This document shows, piece after piece, positions 15,586-24,995 of a stretch of DNA of 64,000 nucleotides. The notes below the pieces were generated by a model. The model saw nothing but the letters and a program-made list of their open reading frames with translations. It ran no database searches and was not told the DNA's origin. The stretch comes from Lachnospiraceae bacterium A2 (GTDB lineage: Bacteria > Bacillota > Clostridia > Lachnospirales > Lachnospiraceae). Location of the stretch: assembly GCA_000403315.2 (NCBI GenBank), contig KE159636.1, positions 62,001 through 126,000 of the forward strand, written 5' to 3'. Made by a program: the position numbers and the translations under genes. Each line of letters opens with the position of its first letter. The stretch's first letter is position 1.

Positions 15586-17403
15586 CTAATAGTTTGGACA
15601 TCCGTAGCCGTATATTGAGCCGCTCCCGACTGGATAGCTCTGCTGTTTGCAGGCATCCCCAGAGTTTCCCTCCACGGTATAGACCGTCCCATTCTCGCAT
15701 TTCTCCACGATTCCCACATGGTCGATTGAACCGTCGCTCCCCCAATCAAAGAAAATAAGGTCGCCTGCCTGCGGCTCATAGTTCTTGTCCTGCCACTGTC
15801 CTTTTCCCTTGAACCAGTTCACGCCGTCCGAGCAGAGGGAGAATTTCGGGATGATGCCGCTCTCCAGATAGCCACACTGGTCGGCACACCACGATGCGAA
15901 ACAGGCGCACCATTCCACACGCCCGCCAAAGCCGTACCAGCTCCAATAAGGCTGACCGCCCTCGTTGCCGAGCTGCGTCAAAGCAACCTCTACAATGGCT
16001 TGGTTTCCTCCGCTTGTGAACGCCCGCCCGTATGGGTAGTAGCGCAGCACATGGGCGGGGTACTGCGTGTCGCCGTATTTCTCCCAACCGAGCCGCTGTG
16101 CCTGCATTGCGGAAAATTCCACCGCATTTGCATAGGAATAGCCGCCGTAGTTGGTCTTTGCCCATGAGATATACCCGTTCCCAAAGTTGTAGCCCTGCAG
16201 GGCGAGCTTGATGCGCTCCATGTCAATCGGGTTCTCCACCTCGGCGGATACAAGGGCGGCTTTTAATTCCTGTACGCCGCACTCGATGGAATATTCGGGG
16301 TCTTTGATGCCGTTCGGCTCATGGGGATATTTCTTGTTGAAGCTCCCCTCCGCCGCCTGCATCGGGTCGCTGCCTTTGCCGCCAGATTCCTGCATCATCA
16401 CCGCCTCTATCAGCTCCACATATTCGGGGATTCCGTACTGCTTCGCATACTTCTGTATCAGCGGCGTGTAGGCTTCGACCTCCGCACTGACAGGGGTATA
16501 GGAAGTGCTGTCGCTGCCGCCCCCGAACAGGGAAACGGCGCATCCAAGCAGGACGACGATAAGAATTATCACAATGGCCATCCAGCCGCCTGCGATAAGG
16601 GCGGAAATTAACGCCTTAGTCCCTGCGATAATCGCCCTGACCGCCGCAATGGTCGCCTTGACCGTGGCTTTCGTCGCTTCGGCTGTCGCTTTTGCGGTGA
16701 CTTTTGCCGTCTGCGCCGCTTTCTGGGCGGCTTTGGCAGATGCTTTCGCCGTTTTCTGTGCCGCCTTTGCGGTCTGCTCGGTGGTCTTAATCGCTGTCTT
16801 GGATGTCGCCTTTGCGGTTTTCACGCCTTTTTCCGTCGCCTTGACCGTGCCTTTTGCTGTGGTCTTGACGGTTTTTTCCGCATTTCTGGCGGTTGTCTTT
16901 ATCGTCCGCTTTCCCTGCTGTCTGGTCTTTATCAGCGAGTTTGCCGCCGTCTGGGGCGTTTCGGTCTTGACAGGAGCAGCGGAAACAGCGGGACGGCTTG
17001 CAGTCCCTTGTATTTCCTGCAAGCCGTCCTGCCTTATTGTACGCATGGCGTTTTGCCCCGCCTTGTTCCGCATTGTTTTCTGCTCTGCGGCTTTCTTCGC
17101 CCGCTTTGCCTTAAAATCGGCGATTTTATCCTTTGCCTTACCGATATTCTCCCTTGTAATCTGGGCGTTTTTCTGCCCCTGCTTATTAAATTGGTGGATG
17201 CCCTCGTCCTTAATACGCCCCGAAGCATGGGAAACCTTGTCGGCGGCATATTCCGTGGGGGAATTTTCCTCCGCATAATATCCCTGCTCCGCCTTGTCCT
17301 TTGTCTTTGCGTAAGCGGATTTCATGCGCCTGCCTGCTATGGCGGCTTTGTCTAAAGTCTTAATCGTTCCTTTGACCGCATCTCTGGTCTTTATATCAGC
17401 CAT
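15586..17403 (-). CDS. Membrane-anchored lysozyme-CHAP hydrolase of the T4SS
   Basis: The 605-aa protein starts at ATG 17403 after AAAGGAGGTCGG. Residues 1 to about 265 are a highly basic Lys/Ala/Thr-rich stretch with histone-H1-like repeats (KATAKATVKA type). A transmembrane helix follows (about 275-300), then a lysozyme-like domain with Glu in AVMMQESGG (about 334), then a C-terminal CHAP domain with Cys in EWCACFASWC (about 503) and His in DHVGIVEK (about 560). This CD1108-like two-domain hydrolase is the VirB1 equivalent of Gram-positive conjugation systems and opens peptidoglycan for the transfer channel. I see no DUF4366 or topoisomerase gene after it, which often follow in related elements. 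Confidence 0.88.
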   Translation of the reverse strand: MADIKTRDAVKGTIKTLDKAAIAGRRMKSAYAKTKDKAEQGYYAEENSPTEYAADKVSHASGRIKDEGIHQFNKQGQKNAQITRENIGKAKDKIADFKAKRAKKAAEQKTMRNKAGQNAMRTIRQDGLQEIQGTASRPAVSAAPVKTETPQTAANSLIKTRQQGKRTIKTTARNAEKTVKTTAKGTVKATEKGVKTAKATSKTAIKTTEQTAKAAQKTAKASAKAAQKAAQTAKVTAKATAEATKATVKATIAAVRAIIAGTKALISALIAGGWMAIVIILIVVLLGCAVSLFGGGSDSTSYTPVSAEVEAYTPLIQKYAKQYGIPEYVELIEAVMMQESGGKGSDPMQAAEGSFNKKYPHEPNGIKDPEYSIECGVQELKAALVSAEVENPIDMERIKLALQGYNFGNGYISWAKTNYGGYSYANAVEFSAMQAQRLGWEKYGDTQYPAHVLRYYPYGRAFTSGGNQAIVEVALTQLGNEGGQPYWSWYGFGGRVEWCACFASWCADQCGYLESGIIPKFSLCSDGVNWFKGKGQWQDKNYEPQAGDLIFFDWGSDGSIDHVGIVEKCENGTVYTVEGNSGDACKQQSYPVGSGSIYGYGCPNY

Positions 17404-17441
17404 AAAATCCGACCTCCTTTCCCAGAAGATTTGCGGTCATG

Positions 17442-18227
17442 TCAGTTTACCTTTTTTGCCACGACGACAAGCCTGCCGTTCTGTGCCGAGTATTCGCAGG
17501 TGGAGAGGGTAATGAGCCTGTCGCCGTATTGGGCTGTCACGCCCGTATCATACAAGGCAAGCTCCTTGCACTTCCCGACAAAGGCATCAAATTCTTTTTC
17601 ATTCTCCGCATTGACAAAATCATAGTAGCGGTAGCCCTTTGAGCTGTACGCCACGGTCTTAAACACGGCAATGATTTCATACTGCGCCTGCTCCGTGAGG
17701 GTGTCAAACTGAATGGTCTTATGCTTCTCATAAAAGTTCTTGGATTTATAATCTTCCAATGCCCCGAACATCCTGCCGCCTTTGATGTGGTGTCCGTAGA
17801 TAACCAGATTGTCGCTTGTTAGGATGTCGCAGTCCTCTTGGATATACGGCACGCCTAAGTCGCTGTATTCCTTTTCAAAGCTGTGTTTCAGATAGAAGTT
17901 GGGATTGTTCCTGCTCTGCATGACGGGGTAGTTGATGCCTGTTCCGTCAATGGCAATCCACCCGACCATATCCTCATTCTGCAAATACAGTTCCTTGTAT
18001 TTTGCCAATATATCCTCGCCCTCGCTGACGGGCGTATCCTTATCTTTTGGCGGTTCTTCCTCTGGCTCGGCGTTCTCCACAACCTCGGCAATCTCCGCAA
18101 AGGCTTCGGTCTGCTCGTCTATCTGCTGGTAATGGCTGTAAATCTTAAAGCCGCAAAAAACCGCCGCTCCCAAAAGGACGACAGCGGCGGCGGTACAGAG
18201 AATGGTTTTATAGTTCTTAAAATTCAT
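17442..18227 (-). CDS. Class B sortase
   Basis: I start at ATG 18227 (RBS AAAGGAAA); ATG 18233 is possible. The protein is about 261 aa with an N-terminal membrane helix (about 8-28), an acidic spacer, then the sortase barrel. Catalytic residues are visible: His in VIYGHHIKGG (about 145), Cys in ITLSTCEYS (about 243) and Arg in NGRLVVVAKK (about 252). Class B sortases cleave a C-terminal sorting signal and attach proteins to peptidoglycan. The likely substrate is the ICE adhesin at 45994-50142, which ends in TPKTGD; C. difficile SrtB is known to use (S/P)PXTG-like signals. Confidence 0.9.
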   Translation of the reverse strand: MNFKNYKTILCTAAAVVLLGAAVFCGFKIYSHYQQIDEQTEAFAEIAEVVENAEPEEEPPKDKDTPVSEGEDILAKYKELYLQNEDMVGWIAIDGTGINYPVMQSRNNPNFYLKHSFEKEYSDLGVPYIQEDCDILTSDNLVIYGHHIKGGRMFGALEDYKSKNFYEKHKTIQFDTLTEQAQYEIIAVFKTVAYSSKGYRYYDFVNAENEKEFDAFVGKCKELALYDTGVTAQYGDRLITLSTCEYSAQNGRLVVVAKKVN

Positions 18228-18252
18228 AGGCATTTCCTTTCCTTTTTATATT

Positions 18253-18657
18253 TTAACGTGTATGCTCCGCCTGCTTCTTGGGCGTGGGTAAGTCCCTGCA
18301 ATATTCTGGATACCGTGCCTTGATGCCCTCCATGAAATACGGGGCGAATTCGCAGCAGAACAATTCCTCTGGCGTGAAAAGTTTCTCACGCCCCTCCTCG
18401 GCGTAACCGTTCCAGAGGTTAAAGGCAAGGTGGCAGACCTTGACCGTGCCGCTTGTCTGCCATCCTGCGTGCATCCCCTCTGGCTTGATGCAGTCCGTCT
18501 TAAAATCGAACATGGCGTTGATGTTCTGCCTTGTTTCCCCCGCAATCCCCATCACATAGAAAAACGCCCTGTGGTAGCAGTCGTTGACTTTGCATTTCAT
18601 CATACTTTCCAGAAAAAAATCACGGTGGGCTGCGTTGCGAAACCTTATCTCCGACAT
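18253..18657 (-). CDS. DUF6075-like conserved ICE protein
   Basis: ATG 18657 follows AAAAGGAGGG. The 134-aa soluble protein begins MSEIRFRNAAHRDFF and contains CKVNDCYHRAFFYVMGI, FDFKTDCIKPEGMHAGWQT and VKVCHLAFNLWNGY. It has several conserved Cys, His and Trp. I recall this family as DUF6075, recurrent in Tn1549-type transfer operons; its function is unknown. It lies 14 bases downstream of virB4 in the same operon. Confidence 0.7.
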   Translation of the reverse strand: MSEIRFRNAAHRDFFLESMMKCKVNDCYHRAFFYVMGIAGETRQNINAMFDFKTDCIKPEGMHAGWQTSGTVKVCHLAFNLWNGYAEEGREKLFTPEELFCCEFAPYFMEGIKARYPEYCRDLPTPKKQAEHTR

Positions 18658-18671
18658 AAAAATCCCTCCTT

Positions 18672-19574
18672 TTAACACTCCCCAAATTTCGTTGTCATCA
18701 GTTTATACAGTTCCGTATTGCGTGGAAACTTGTTGACGAACGGCACAAGGGAGCTGCCGACTTTCAAAAGCCCCTGCCCCGCACCGACATTCGTGATATA
18801 GCTCATCTGCAAATCGGAGATGTTAAGGAGCTTTGCAAGCTCGATACGGTCTGTGGACGCTTGGTTCAGCATGATGATGAACTCGCTGTTGGCAAGCATC
18901 GTCCTCGCCGTATGGCTCTGCAAGAGGTCATCGACATTTTGTGTGATTCCAGTACAGTACGCCCCGTACTTACGCACACGCTTCCAGAGGGTAAAGAGGA
19001 AATTTGCCGAGTATTCATGCTGAAACAGCAGATAAATCTCATCAATAAAGATAAACGTGTTCCTCCCTTTCGCCCTGTTCTGGGTGATGCGGTTCAAAAT
19101 GCTGTCGAGGACGACGAGCATACCGATAGGCTGTAACTGCTTGCCCAAATCGAGGATGTCGTAGCAGATAAGGCGGCTGTGGGTGTCCACGTTGGTATGC
19201 TTGGCAAAGGTGTTGAGAGAGCCGTCCGTGAAAAGCTCAATCGCAAGGGCGATTTCCTGCGCTTCTGGCTCGTCCTGCTTGAGCAGCTCCTCACGGAAGT
19301 CCTGCAAGGTGGGCGGCGTACCCATATAGTTGCCCTGCTGGTAATAGCGGTAGACGCTTGCCGTGCAGCGGTCAATGATGGATTTCTGCTTTGCCCCCAG
19401 ACTTGCCCCGCCGATAAGCTGCTCGCACAAAGACAAAATAAACTCTGATTTCAAGATGACGGGGTTCGCTCCGTCGCCGTAATCAGAGTTCATGTCCATT
19501 GCGTTGATGTGGTTGTCGCTTGTCGCCGAGATGTGGATAACCTCGCCCTGCATCGCCTTTACAAGAGGGGCGTA
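18672..19574 (-). CDS. virB4: VirB4-like transfer ATPase, 3' exon
   Basis: Exon 2 begins at TAC GCC (19574), giving YAPLVKAMQGEVIHISATSD, and ends at 18672 (300 aa). It contains Walker B TFIFIDEIYLLF (about residue 653 of the spliced protein) and an arginine-finger-type region. Joined to exon 1 after removal of the intron, the codon phase is kept and the joint reads DPERE-YAPLV. This is the expected VirB4 sequence. Spliced length is about 777 aa, normal for the family. VirB4 is the ATPase that powers assembly and transport in type IV secretion. Without splicing the protein ends shortly after exon 1. Confidence 0.9.
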   Translation of the reverse strand, partial: YAPLVKAMQGEVIHISATSDNHINAMDMNSDYGDGANPVILKSEFILSLCEQLIGGASLGAKQKSIIDRCTASVYRYYQQGNYMGTPPTLQDFREELLKQDEPEAQEIALAIELFTDGSLNTFAKHTNVDTHSRLICYDILDLGKQLQPIGMLVVLDSILNRITQNRAKGRNTFIFIDEIYLLFQHEYSANFLFTLWKRVRKYGAYCTGITQNVDDLLQSHTARTMLANSEFIIMLNQASTDRIELAKLLNISDLQMSYITNVGAGQGLLKVGSSLVPFVNKFPRNTELYKLMTTKFGEC

Positions 19575-19615
19575 GTCGGCTAAGTCGGGGCGGTTACCCG
19601 CCCTTTCTCGCCTAA

Positions 19616-19649
19616 GAACCGTACATGAGCGTTTCCACTCATACGGCTC
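19616..19649 (-). ncRNA. Group II intron domain V
   Basis: On the minus strand, GAGCCGTATGAGTGGAAACG and the following 14 bases form the 34-nt catalytic hairpin with a GAAA-type loop and the closing arm TACGGTTC. It lies 41 bases before the intron 3' end, as expected. Confidence 0.85.
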
Positions 19650-19659
19650 AAGCATTTCA

Positions 19660-21339
19660 TCACTCTTTCGAGCGGCTCTCAAGATAGATTCGTTGGCAGT
19701 CGGCGTGAACATACGCCATATTTGCCACTTCCTCCTTGCCACCGCAGGACTTTGGTACTTTAAAGAAAATTTCCCTCTCGTCCGAAATATCCAGTGACAT
19801 TCCACAGTGATAGCAACAGCCGTCCTGATTCTTCCAGATTAGTTTGAATCTTCCTGAAAGTTTCTTCATTCCCTGATTGAACTTGCGTTGTTTGAAATAT
19901 TCCGTATCAAGGAACGGATTGGCTGCTTCCCTTACTTTTGTGTGTCGGACAATCGGCGTATGGTCTACCCGTATCAGCTCCTTTGTGTCCGTAGCGAACA
20001 CCCAGTTTCGGTTTTCCCTGCGGTGCCAATACCTCGTGGAAATCCACCATTGCCCTTTCTTCGGATGCCGTCTTTTCGCCCATCTCCACAATAACTCATA
20101 GAGAATATAGTCCAAATGTGCAAACGCTTCTGCCGCACACACAGACTGGTGGTAATTCGTCCATCCTCGGATTTGTTGGTTCAGTTTCATAATCAGCACG
20201 TCCTGATTCCATGCTTTCCCACGTTTCAGTATCGTGTCAGATAAATTCCTCACGATTGCCTGTATGGATTTCTTTGACGGCTTCACAATCAGCTTTCCTT
20301 TAAACTTTCGGAATGTCCAGCCTAACATATCGAATCCGTCGTTGATGTGGGTGACTACCGTTTTCTCGTCAGATAATTCCAAGCCCCTTGTTTTCAGGAA
20401 GTCTTTTATCAATTCCTTTGCTTCCAAGGCGATTTCCTCCGTTGCCGCTGTGACAACAAAATCGTCTGCGTAGCGCACCAGATTGACTTTGTGGGCGTTT
20501 TTGAACCGATAGTCCACCTTTCCGAGCCTGTTGGTGTGGAATCTGTCTGACAATACTTTCTGCATACCGTCCAGTGCCATGTTTGCAAGAATCGGCGAGA
20601 TAACGCCGCCCTGCGGAGTGCCGTCCTCTGTCGGGAACAGCTCCCCTTTGAAGATAAATCCTGCTTTCAGGAATTGTTTCAGAATAGGTTTGTCCATAGG
20701 GATATTTTCCACTAACCATTCATGGCTGATGTTATCAAAACAGCCTTTGATATCGCCCTCTAAAACCCATTCGGGTGATACCTTGCGTGACAATGCCGTG
20801 AAAATATATTCGCAAGCGTCCTGACAGCAACGCCCCTTTCTGAAACCAAACGATTTCGTGTCGGCGGTTGTTTCTGCCACTGGCTCTAATGCAAGGGCGT
20901 ACAACGCCTGCATTGCCCTGTCATACATGGTTGGAATCCCTAACGGACGTTTCTTTTTCTTAGCTTTCTTCTCGATATAGACACGTCTTAACGGTTTTGC
21001 TTTATAGCCTTTGTCTGTCAATGATAGGACAGCCCTCATCTTCATTGCAGGCGTTGACCAGATTTCCCCGTCCACCCCTGCGGTTTTCTTTCCTTTGTTT
21101 GTGGTCACACGCCTTACGGCGAGTGCTTTTGCATAGAACGAGTGTGTCAATAAATACTGAAGCCGCTTCACTGTGTTCCATTTCTTTTCCTGAGTTGCCT
21201 TGACAATCCTGACTTGCAGCCTATTAACTTCCTGCTCCGCTTTCTTCCAGTCGATAGTTTTCCACTGCGTAGAAAGCCGCTTGCTGTCCGATAATCTCTC
21301 GGAAACTGGCGTTTCCGTCGTTGAATTATTACCGTTCAT
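19660..21339 (-). CDS. ltrA: Group II intron reverse transcriptase-maturase with HNH domain
   Basis: I choose ATG 21339 because GGAGGTAAACCT precedes it. The 559-aa protein shows the RT domain (KRPLGIPTMYDRAMQ, SFGFRKGR, LEGDIKGCFDNISH, GTPQGGVISPIL) with catalytic YADD in VRYADDFVV (about 290). The maturase X domain (about 380-480) follows, and the C-terminal HNH-type endonuclease has CCYHCG and HADC. These functions support splicing and retrohoming. All core motifs appear intact. It is separated from the 3' splice site by domains V and VI, the normal arrangement. No sign of frameshift. Confidence 0.92.
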   Translation of the reverse strand: MNGNNSTTETPVSERLSDSKRLSTQWKTIDWKKAEQEVNRLQVRIVKATQEKKWNTVKRLQYLLTHSFYAKALAVRRVTTNKGKKTAGVDGEIWSTPAMKMRAVLSLTDKGYKAKPLRRVYIEKKAKKKKRPLGIPTMYDRAMQALYALALEPVAETTADTKSFGFRKGRCCQDACEYIFTALSRKVSPEWVLEGDIKGCFDNISHEWLVENIPMDKPILKQFLKAGFIFKGELFPTEDGTPQGGVISPILANMALDGMQKVLSDRFHTNRLGKVDYRFKNAHKVNLVRYADDFVVTAATEEIALEAKELIKDFLKTRGLELSDEKTVVTHINDGFDMLGWTFRKFKGKLIVKPSKKSIQAIVRNLSDTILKRGKAWNQDVLIMKLNQQIRGWTNYHQSVCAAEAFAHLDYILYELLWRWAKRRHPKKGQWWISTRYWHRRENRNWVFATDTKELIRVDHTPIVRHTKVREAANPFLDTEYFKQRKFNQGMKKLSGRFKLIWKNQDGCCYHCGMSLDISDEREIFFKVPKSCGGKEEVANMAYVHADCQRIYLESRSKE

Positions 21340-21890
21340 AGGTTTACCTCCATTCTTTGCCATGAAATACCGTGGGATAAGTCTGCACCCTTTCGGGTCA
21401 GGGCAAATCTTGAACCCCTATGCCCCGCCATTACAGCAGAGCCGTTCGCTTTTTATCCCGTTCCTCTACCCTCTGTGCCATTTCTCTGCCTTACGGCTTC
21501 GATACCTTAAATATAAGGAACACATAGGGCTTACCAAGTTCCGCATAATAAATAATTGTGAATGCCTTAGACGCCATCTTTGAGCCGGGAGGAATCACGT
21601 CCATTTGTTACGGCGTCGCGAAAGTCACCGCAACCACCTCCGCACCTTTTGGTGTAAGTGTATCAGCCTTATTTCACTTATTCCCTGTAACGACTCTTAC
21701 AATGGTTCACATTACATTCGTCATAGCACTCTTATCCTAACAGTACGCCCGACTTAGGCTGTCAGGTTTCCCATATTGTCCCACAAGCTTTCCACCTGAA
21801 CGTTGCCATCCACGCAGATTGTGGTAGGATTACCCCAAATGGATAGGGTAGCTGACGACCAGCAATTTATTATGCGACTTCTTGTCGCAC

Positions 21891-23321
21891 CTCTCGTTCG
21901 GGGTCTATTACCAAGACATCGGCGTTGGGGTCGGTCAGAATGATGTTCGTCATTTCCTCCTTTGCCGTGAACGACTTGCCCGCACCAGACACGCCGAGGA
22001 TAAAGGAATTGCCGTTCAAAAGGTGGCGGCGGTTGGCGATTATCATATTTTTGCTGATGACATTCTGCCCGTAATACACGCCGTCCTTATGGTAGATTTC
22101 CTGCACACGGAAAGGGATAAATACCGCAAGGCTCTCCGTCGTCAGCGTCCTTAACGCATCAATCTTCCTCACACCGAACGGCAGGGCGGTGTTCAGACCG
22201 TCCATCTGCTGGTACTTCAGCACGGCAAACTGGCAGAGATGCTTCCGTGCCGTCGTAAGCAAAGCTTCCGTGTCATTGTCAAGCTGCTCTTTGGTGTCTG
22301 CGGTATGCACCATCGTAAGCACCGCAAACATCATCCTCTGGTCACGGGTCGTCAAATCGTCGAGGAACTCTTTGCTCTCTTTTCTCTGCTGCTCCAAGTC
22401 GTAGGGGATGACGGCGGAAAAGTTGTTGTTCTGGTTCTGTTTCCTCTGCCAGTTCGTGATGTTGGTTTCCACACCGAGCAGGCGGTTTTCCACCTCCCGC
22501 ACGGCTTCGTCCGTCGGGACAGGAACAACATCCACGGAGAGCATCATGTTACGGTTTAATTCGCAAAGCTCCGCCACCATACTGTCCTTGATATAGGCGG
22601 CGTACTCTCTGAGGAATATCACACGCCCGTAGCGGTTTCCCATCTTAAAATAATCTTTCTCGAACTCAAAGGAGTCGGGGCAGATATAGTCCTTGAAATC
22701 GTGACCTTTCCGCATGGTCTGTGCCATGTCAAAGGAGAACGCCGTTTCCTCGCCCGTGCGGTAAAAATCATGGAAGATACGCAGCTTGTCGTTTGCATCC
22801 AGTTCCGTACACTTCGAACCTAAGCGGTTGAAATGCCCGATAAGGTCAGCCCCGACACGGGCAAAATAATTCCTCGCTTCCTCGATGTTCTTCTTGCAGA
22901 CGGAAACGGTTACATATTTGTCCTGCACGGTGGAGTTTGCCCCCGTCGCCTTGTCAAGCAGCATCTTGTTGTATTCCTTACGGTATTTATCCAAATCGTC
23001 CTCCGCCATCGGGATTAAGATGGTCTGCTCAAAATCCGCCTTATTGAGCCTGCGGTTGTTTATCGTGATTTTCGTAGTCGCCCCACTGTCGAGGGCGTTA
23101 AGAAGCTCCGAGTATTCGAGGAACATCGCTTCCTTGTCCTCACGGCTCGCCACGGCGTAGTTGATGTCCTCAAACTTGAATGTCTTGGCGTATTTGTTCC
23201 TGCCCACAAGGAAAATGCCGTCCTCCCACATGGTCTTTAACGGGATGACCGCCTGCACCGACTTCGGCACAATGAATTTCTCCCTGTCCTGCTTGAACAG
23301 CGTTTTCAGTGTCTTAATCAT
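21891..23321 (-). CDS. virB4: VirB4-like transfer ATPase, 5' exon
   Basis: Exon 1 encodes residues 1-477 from ATG 23321, overlapping the PrgI-like gene by 8 bases. The N-terminal VirB4 domain is followed by Walker A GVSGAGKSF (about 445) and LVIDPERE at the splice site. Residues DAD/RNM... such as FDFAQTM-like SFDMAQTM occur in the middle. The intron lies directly downstream of the first beta strand after the P-loop. If not spliced, translation continues for seven codons into the intron (GTGCGACAAG...) and stops at TAA, giving a protein without Walker B. Confidence 0.9.
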
Positions 23322-23799
23322 AGTCTACCTCCTTACGCTTTCTTGATTTCTTATCTTTCTTTCTGGCTTTTTCAGCCTGTTTTCTCCGTTCCCTTGCCGC
23401 TTTGCGCCTTGCCCTCCTGCATTTTTTCTTTTTCTTATCCTGCACGGCGGGCAAGCCCTTTTCATGGGCTTCAATGGCGTTCTTCACCGCTTCGTAATAT
23501 AAATTCTCTGGAACAAATAAAATCTTCTTCGGCATCAGAAACTGAGATTTTATCCATGCCCACACAAACTGCTCGGCGGTCATGCCGTTGTACCTCACAA
23601 ATCCCATGACTGCAAAAGGGGAAGCCCCTAAAATGCACATCCAGCTCAATGTTTCCGTCCCAAACCTGCCACGGAGCAGGAAGAACAAGCCGACCGCCAC
23701 GCCGCAGGCAAGCACGGAAAACAGGAACTGCCGCATCGACAGCCCGAAGAACATGGATTCCGTGTAGTTGCGGATTTCTTTATTTATCTTGACTTCCAT
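23314..23799 (-). CDS. PrgI/VirB3-like T4SS membrane protein
   Basis: ATG 23799 begins MEVKINKEIRNYTESMFFGL, the signature start of PrgI-family proteins. The 161-aa product has two adjacent membrane helices (about 24-65) and ends in a strongly basic tail of Lys and Arg (about 125-161). PrgI/VirB3 proteins form part of the inner-membrane transfer channel and cooperate with VirB4, whose gene overlaps this one at 23321. The long basic tail is a feature of the Tn1549 group. Confidence 0.85.
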   Translation of the reverse strand: MEVKINKEIRNYTESMFFGLSMRQFLFSVLACGVAVGLFFLLRGRFGTETLSWMCILGASPFAVMGFVRYNGMTAEQFVWAWIKSQFLMPKKILFVPENLYYEAVKNAIEAHEKGLPAVQDKKKKKCRRARRKAARERRKQAEKARKKDKKSRKRKEVDYD

Positions 23800-23800
23800 A

Positions 23801-24037
23801 TCAGCACCGCCCCTCCCTGACATCTCCCGTCGAAATAAAGAGGATGCTGCGTTTTGGGATATATGCAAATCCAGAAATGGCATCCCCGATTTCAAATATC
23901 TCGTTATCGTCAGCTTTTTCAAATTTTCCGACCAGTCCTTTTTCAGCAGGCAGGTCATAGGCTTCGGAAGCCCCGATGACTTCTCCATTTAACAGATGGA
24001 TATCATAATTCTGGCAATACTTCGTTTCTTTTTTCAT
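23801..24037 (-). CDS. 78-aa conserved ICE protein, unknown
   Basis: ATG 24037 follows GGAAAGGAAAATTGAA. The peptide begins MKKETKYCQNYDIHLLNGEV and ends DVREGRC. It looks like a small beta-rich domain (HLLNGEVIGASEAYDLP; GDAISGFAYIPKRSILFIST) similar in feel to small SH3/LSm-like folds, but I cannot assign a family. It lies between the VirB6- and PrgI-like genes in the transfer operon and ends 2 bases before the next start. Confidence 0.65.
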   Translation of the reverse strand: MKKETKYCQNYDIHLLNGEVIGASEAYDLPAEKGLVGKFEKADDNEIFEIGDAISGFAYIPKRSILFISTGDVREGRC

Positions 24038-24063
24038 TTCAATTTTCCTTTCCTGTTGGATAA

Positions 24064-24900
24064 TTACAAGCCCATCATTTCCCTTACCACACGGTCTGCC
24101 ATCTTGACCGCCCCGACAAGGACGAGCATATTGAACACCAATTCCCCGATATAGCCCCACACCATCGTGGCCGCCGCCGCATCGGGGTTGACTGCGGGCG
24201 GGGACGCCGCAAACACCGAGAAGATGATGCAGGCAAGCACAATGATTGCCCCCTCAAGGCAGACGGCGGAGTAGCTCTTGATGAAGCTCTTTCCCACGCT
24301 CTGGCTCGGCTCTCCTGCAAACGAGGACAGCGGCACGGGGGCGATGGCGGTATATAAATATAGCTTGAAAAATCTCCCATACACCGACATTATCATAATG
24401 AACGACAATACCGTGATAAACAGCCCGCCTATCAGCGTGACTGCCCATAAGGGGATGCTCTCGAAAAAGCCGCAGTCCTCCACGGCTGTCACAATCTCCT
24501 GCGGCAAGACGGTCTTTTGCGCCGAGCCGAAGCCTGCGGCTTTCATAATGGCGGAAATCACGCCCTGCACGATTTTGAACAGAGCCATCATCAGCTCCAA
24601 GCCGTAAGTGACCGCACCTTTCGCAAGGGCAAAGCGGATGAACAGCTTTAATGCGTGTTCGGGCTTCTTCACGCTTGCGAAGTCGCCGCAGGTACGCATC
24701 ACGCCGACGACAAAGAACAGCACGAGCAGGGCAAGCCCTATCGCCTGCAACGCCCCGTGGATGTCAACGATGACTTTCCATATCGCACCGCCCTTAAAGG
24801 TTTCGGGGGATTGGGTGATGAGCTGCCATATCTCGGCTAACTTTTCATTCCATGTGTCAAGGGCGTTCTCCAAGTTCTGGACTACCCAGTTGTCTGACAT
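24064..24900 (-). CDS. VirB6/TrbL-like T4SS channel protein
   Basis: The 278-aa protein starts at ATG 24900 after AACGGAGGTGGTCGA. It has about six hydrophobic helices (around 50-72, 90-118, 148-180, 215-235, 245-268) and no signal peptide. A conserved central part FKLYLYTAIAPVPLSSFAGE is typical of VirB6/TrbL-type proteins of Tn1549-like ICEs. The family forms the polytopic membrane core of the transfer channel. It follows the VirB2-like gene and is in the same operon. Confidence 0.85.
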   Translation of the reverse strand: MSDNWVVQNLENALDTWNEKLAEIWQLITQSPETFKGGAIWKVIVDIHGALQAIGLALLVLFFVVGVMRTCGDFASVKKPEHALKLFIRFALAKGAVTYGLELMMALFKIVQGVISAIMKAAGFGSAQKTVLPQEIVTAVEDCGFFESIPLWAVTLIGGLFITVLSFIMIMSVYGRFFKLYLYTAIAPVPLSSFAGEPSQSVGKSFIKSYSAVCLEGAIIVLACIIFSVFAASPPAVNPDAAAATMVWGYIGELVFNMLVLVGAVKMADRVVREMMGL

Positions 24901-24995
24901 TCGACCACCTCCGTTCTTAAAATTTGATAGCGGGGCAAGTTCCGCAGAGCGGATCTGCCCCGTTATCCTGTCTTGTGTCAGTCTGTTGTTTTGGA

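Larger units (their letters stand above)
19575..21890 (-). mobile_element. Group II intron inserted in virB4
   Basis: The intron is 2316 bases on the same strand as virB4. The 5' end reads GTGCGACAAG (21890-21881), matching the group II 5' consensus. The 3' end reads ...GCCGAC (19575). A 34-base domain V lies at 19616-19649 and a domain VI-like stem GGGCGG/CCGCCC follows. It encodes a reverse transcriptase-maturase. Both exon boundaries were fixed by restoring the VirB4 reading frame. Correct orientation and intact parts suggest it can splice. Confidence 0.92.

Noticed and set aside
16505..17278. 257-aa plus-strand frame
   Set aside because: It is the complement of the repetitive Lys/Ala/Thr-rich part of the CHAP protein; codon bias of that tract keeps the opposite strand open.
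19575..19805. Separate ORF start for the virB4 3' part at 19805
   Set aside because: The frame upstream of 19574 is intron domain V/VI and RT 3' sequence; the conserved protein begins exactly at the splice joint.
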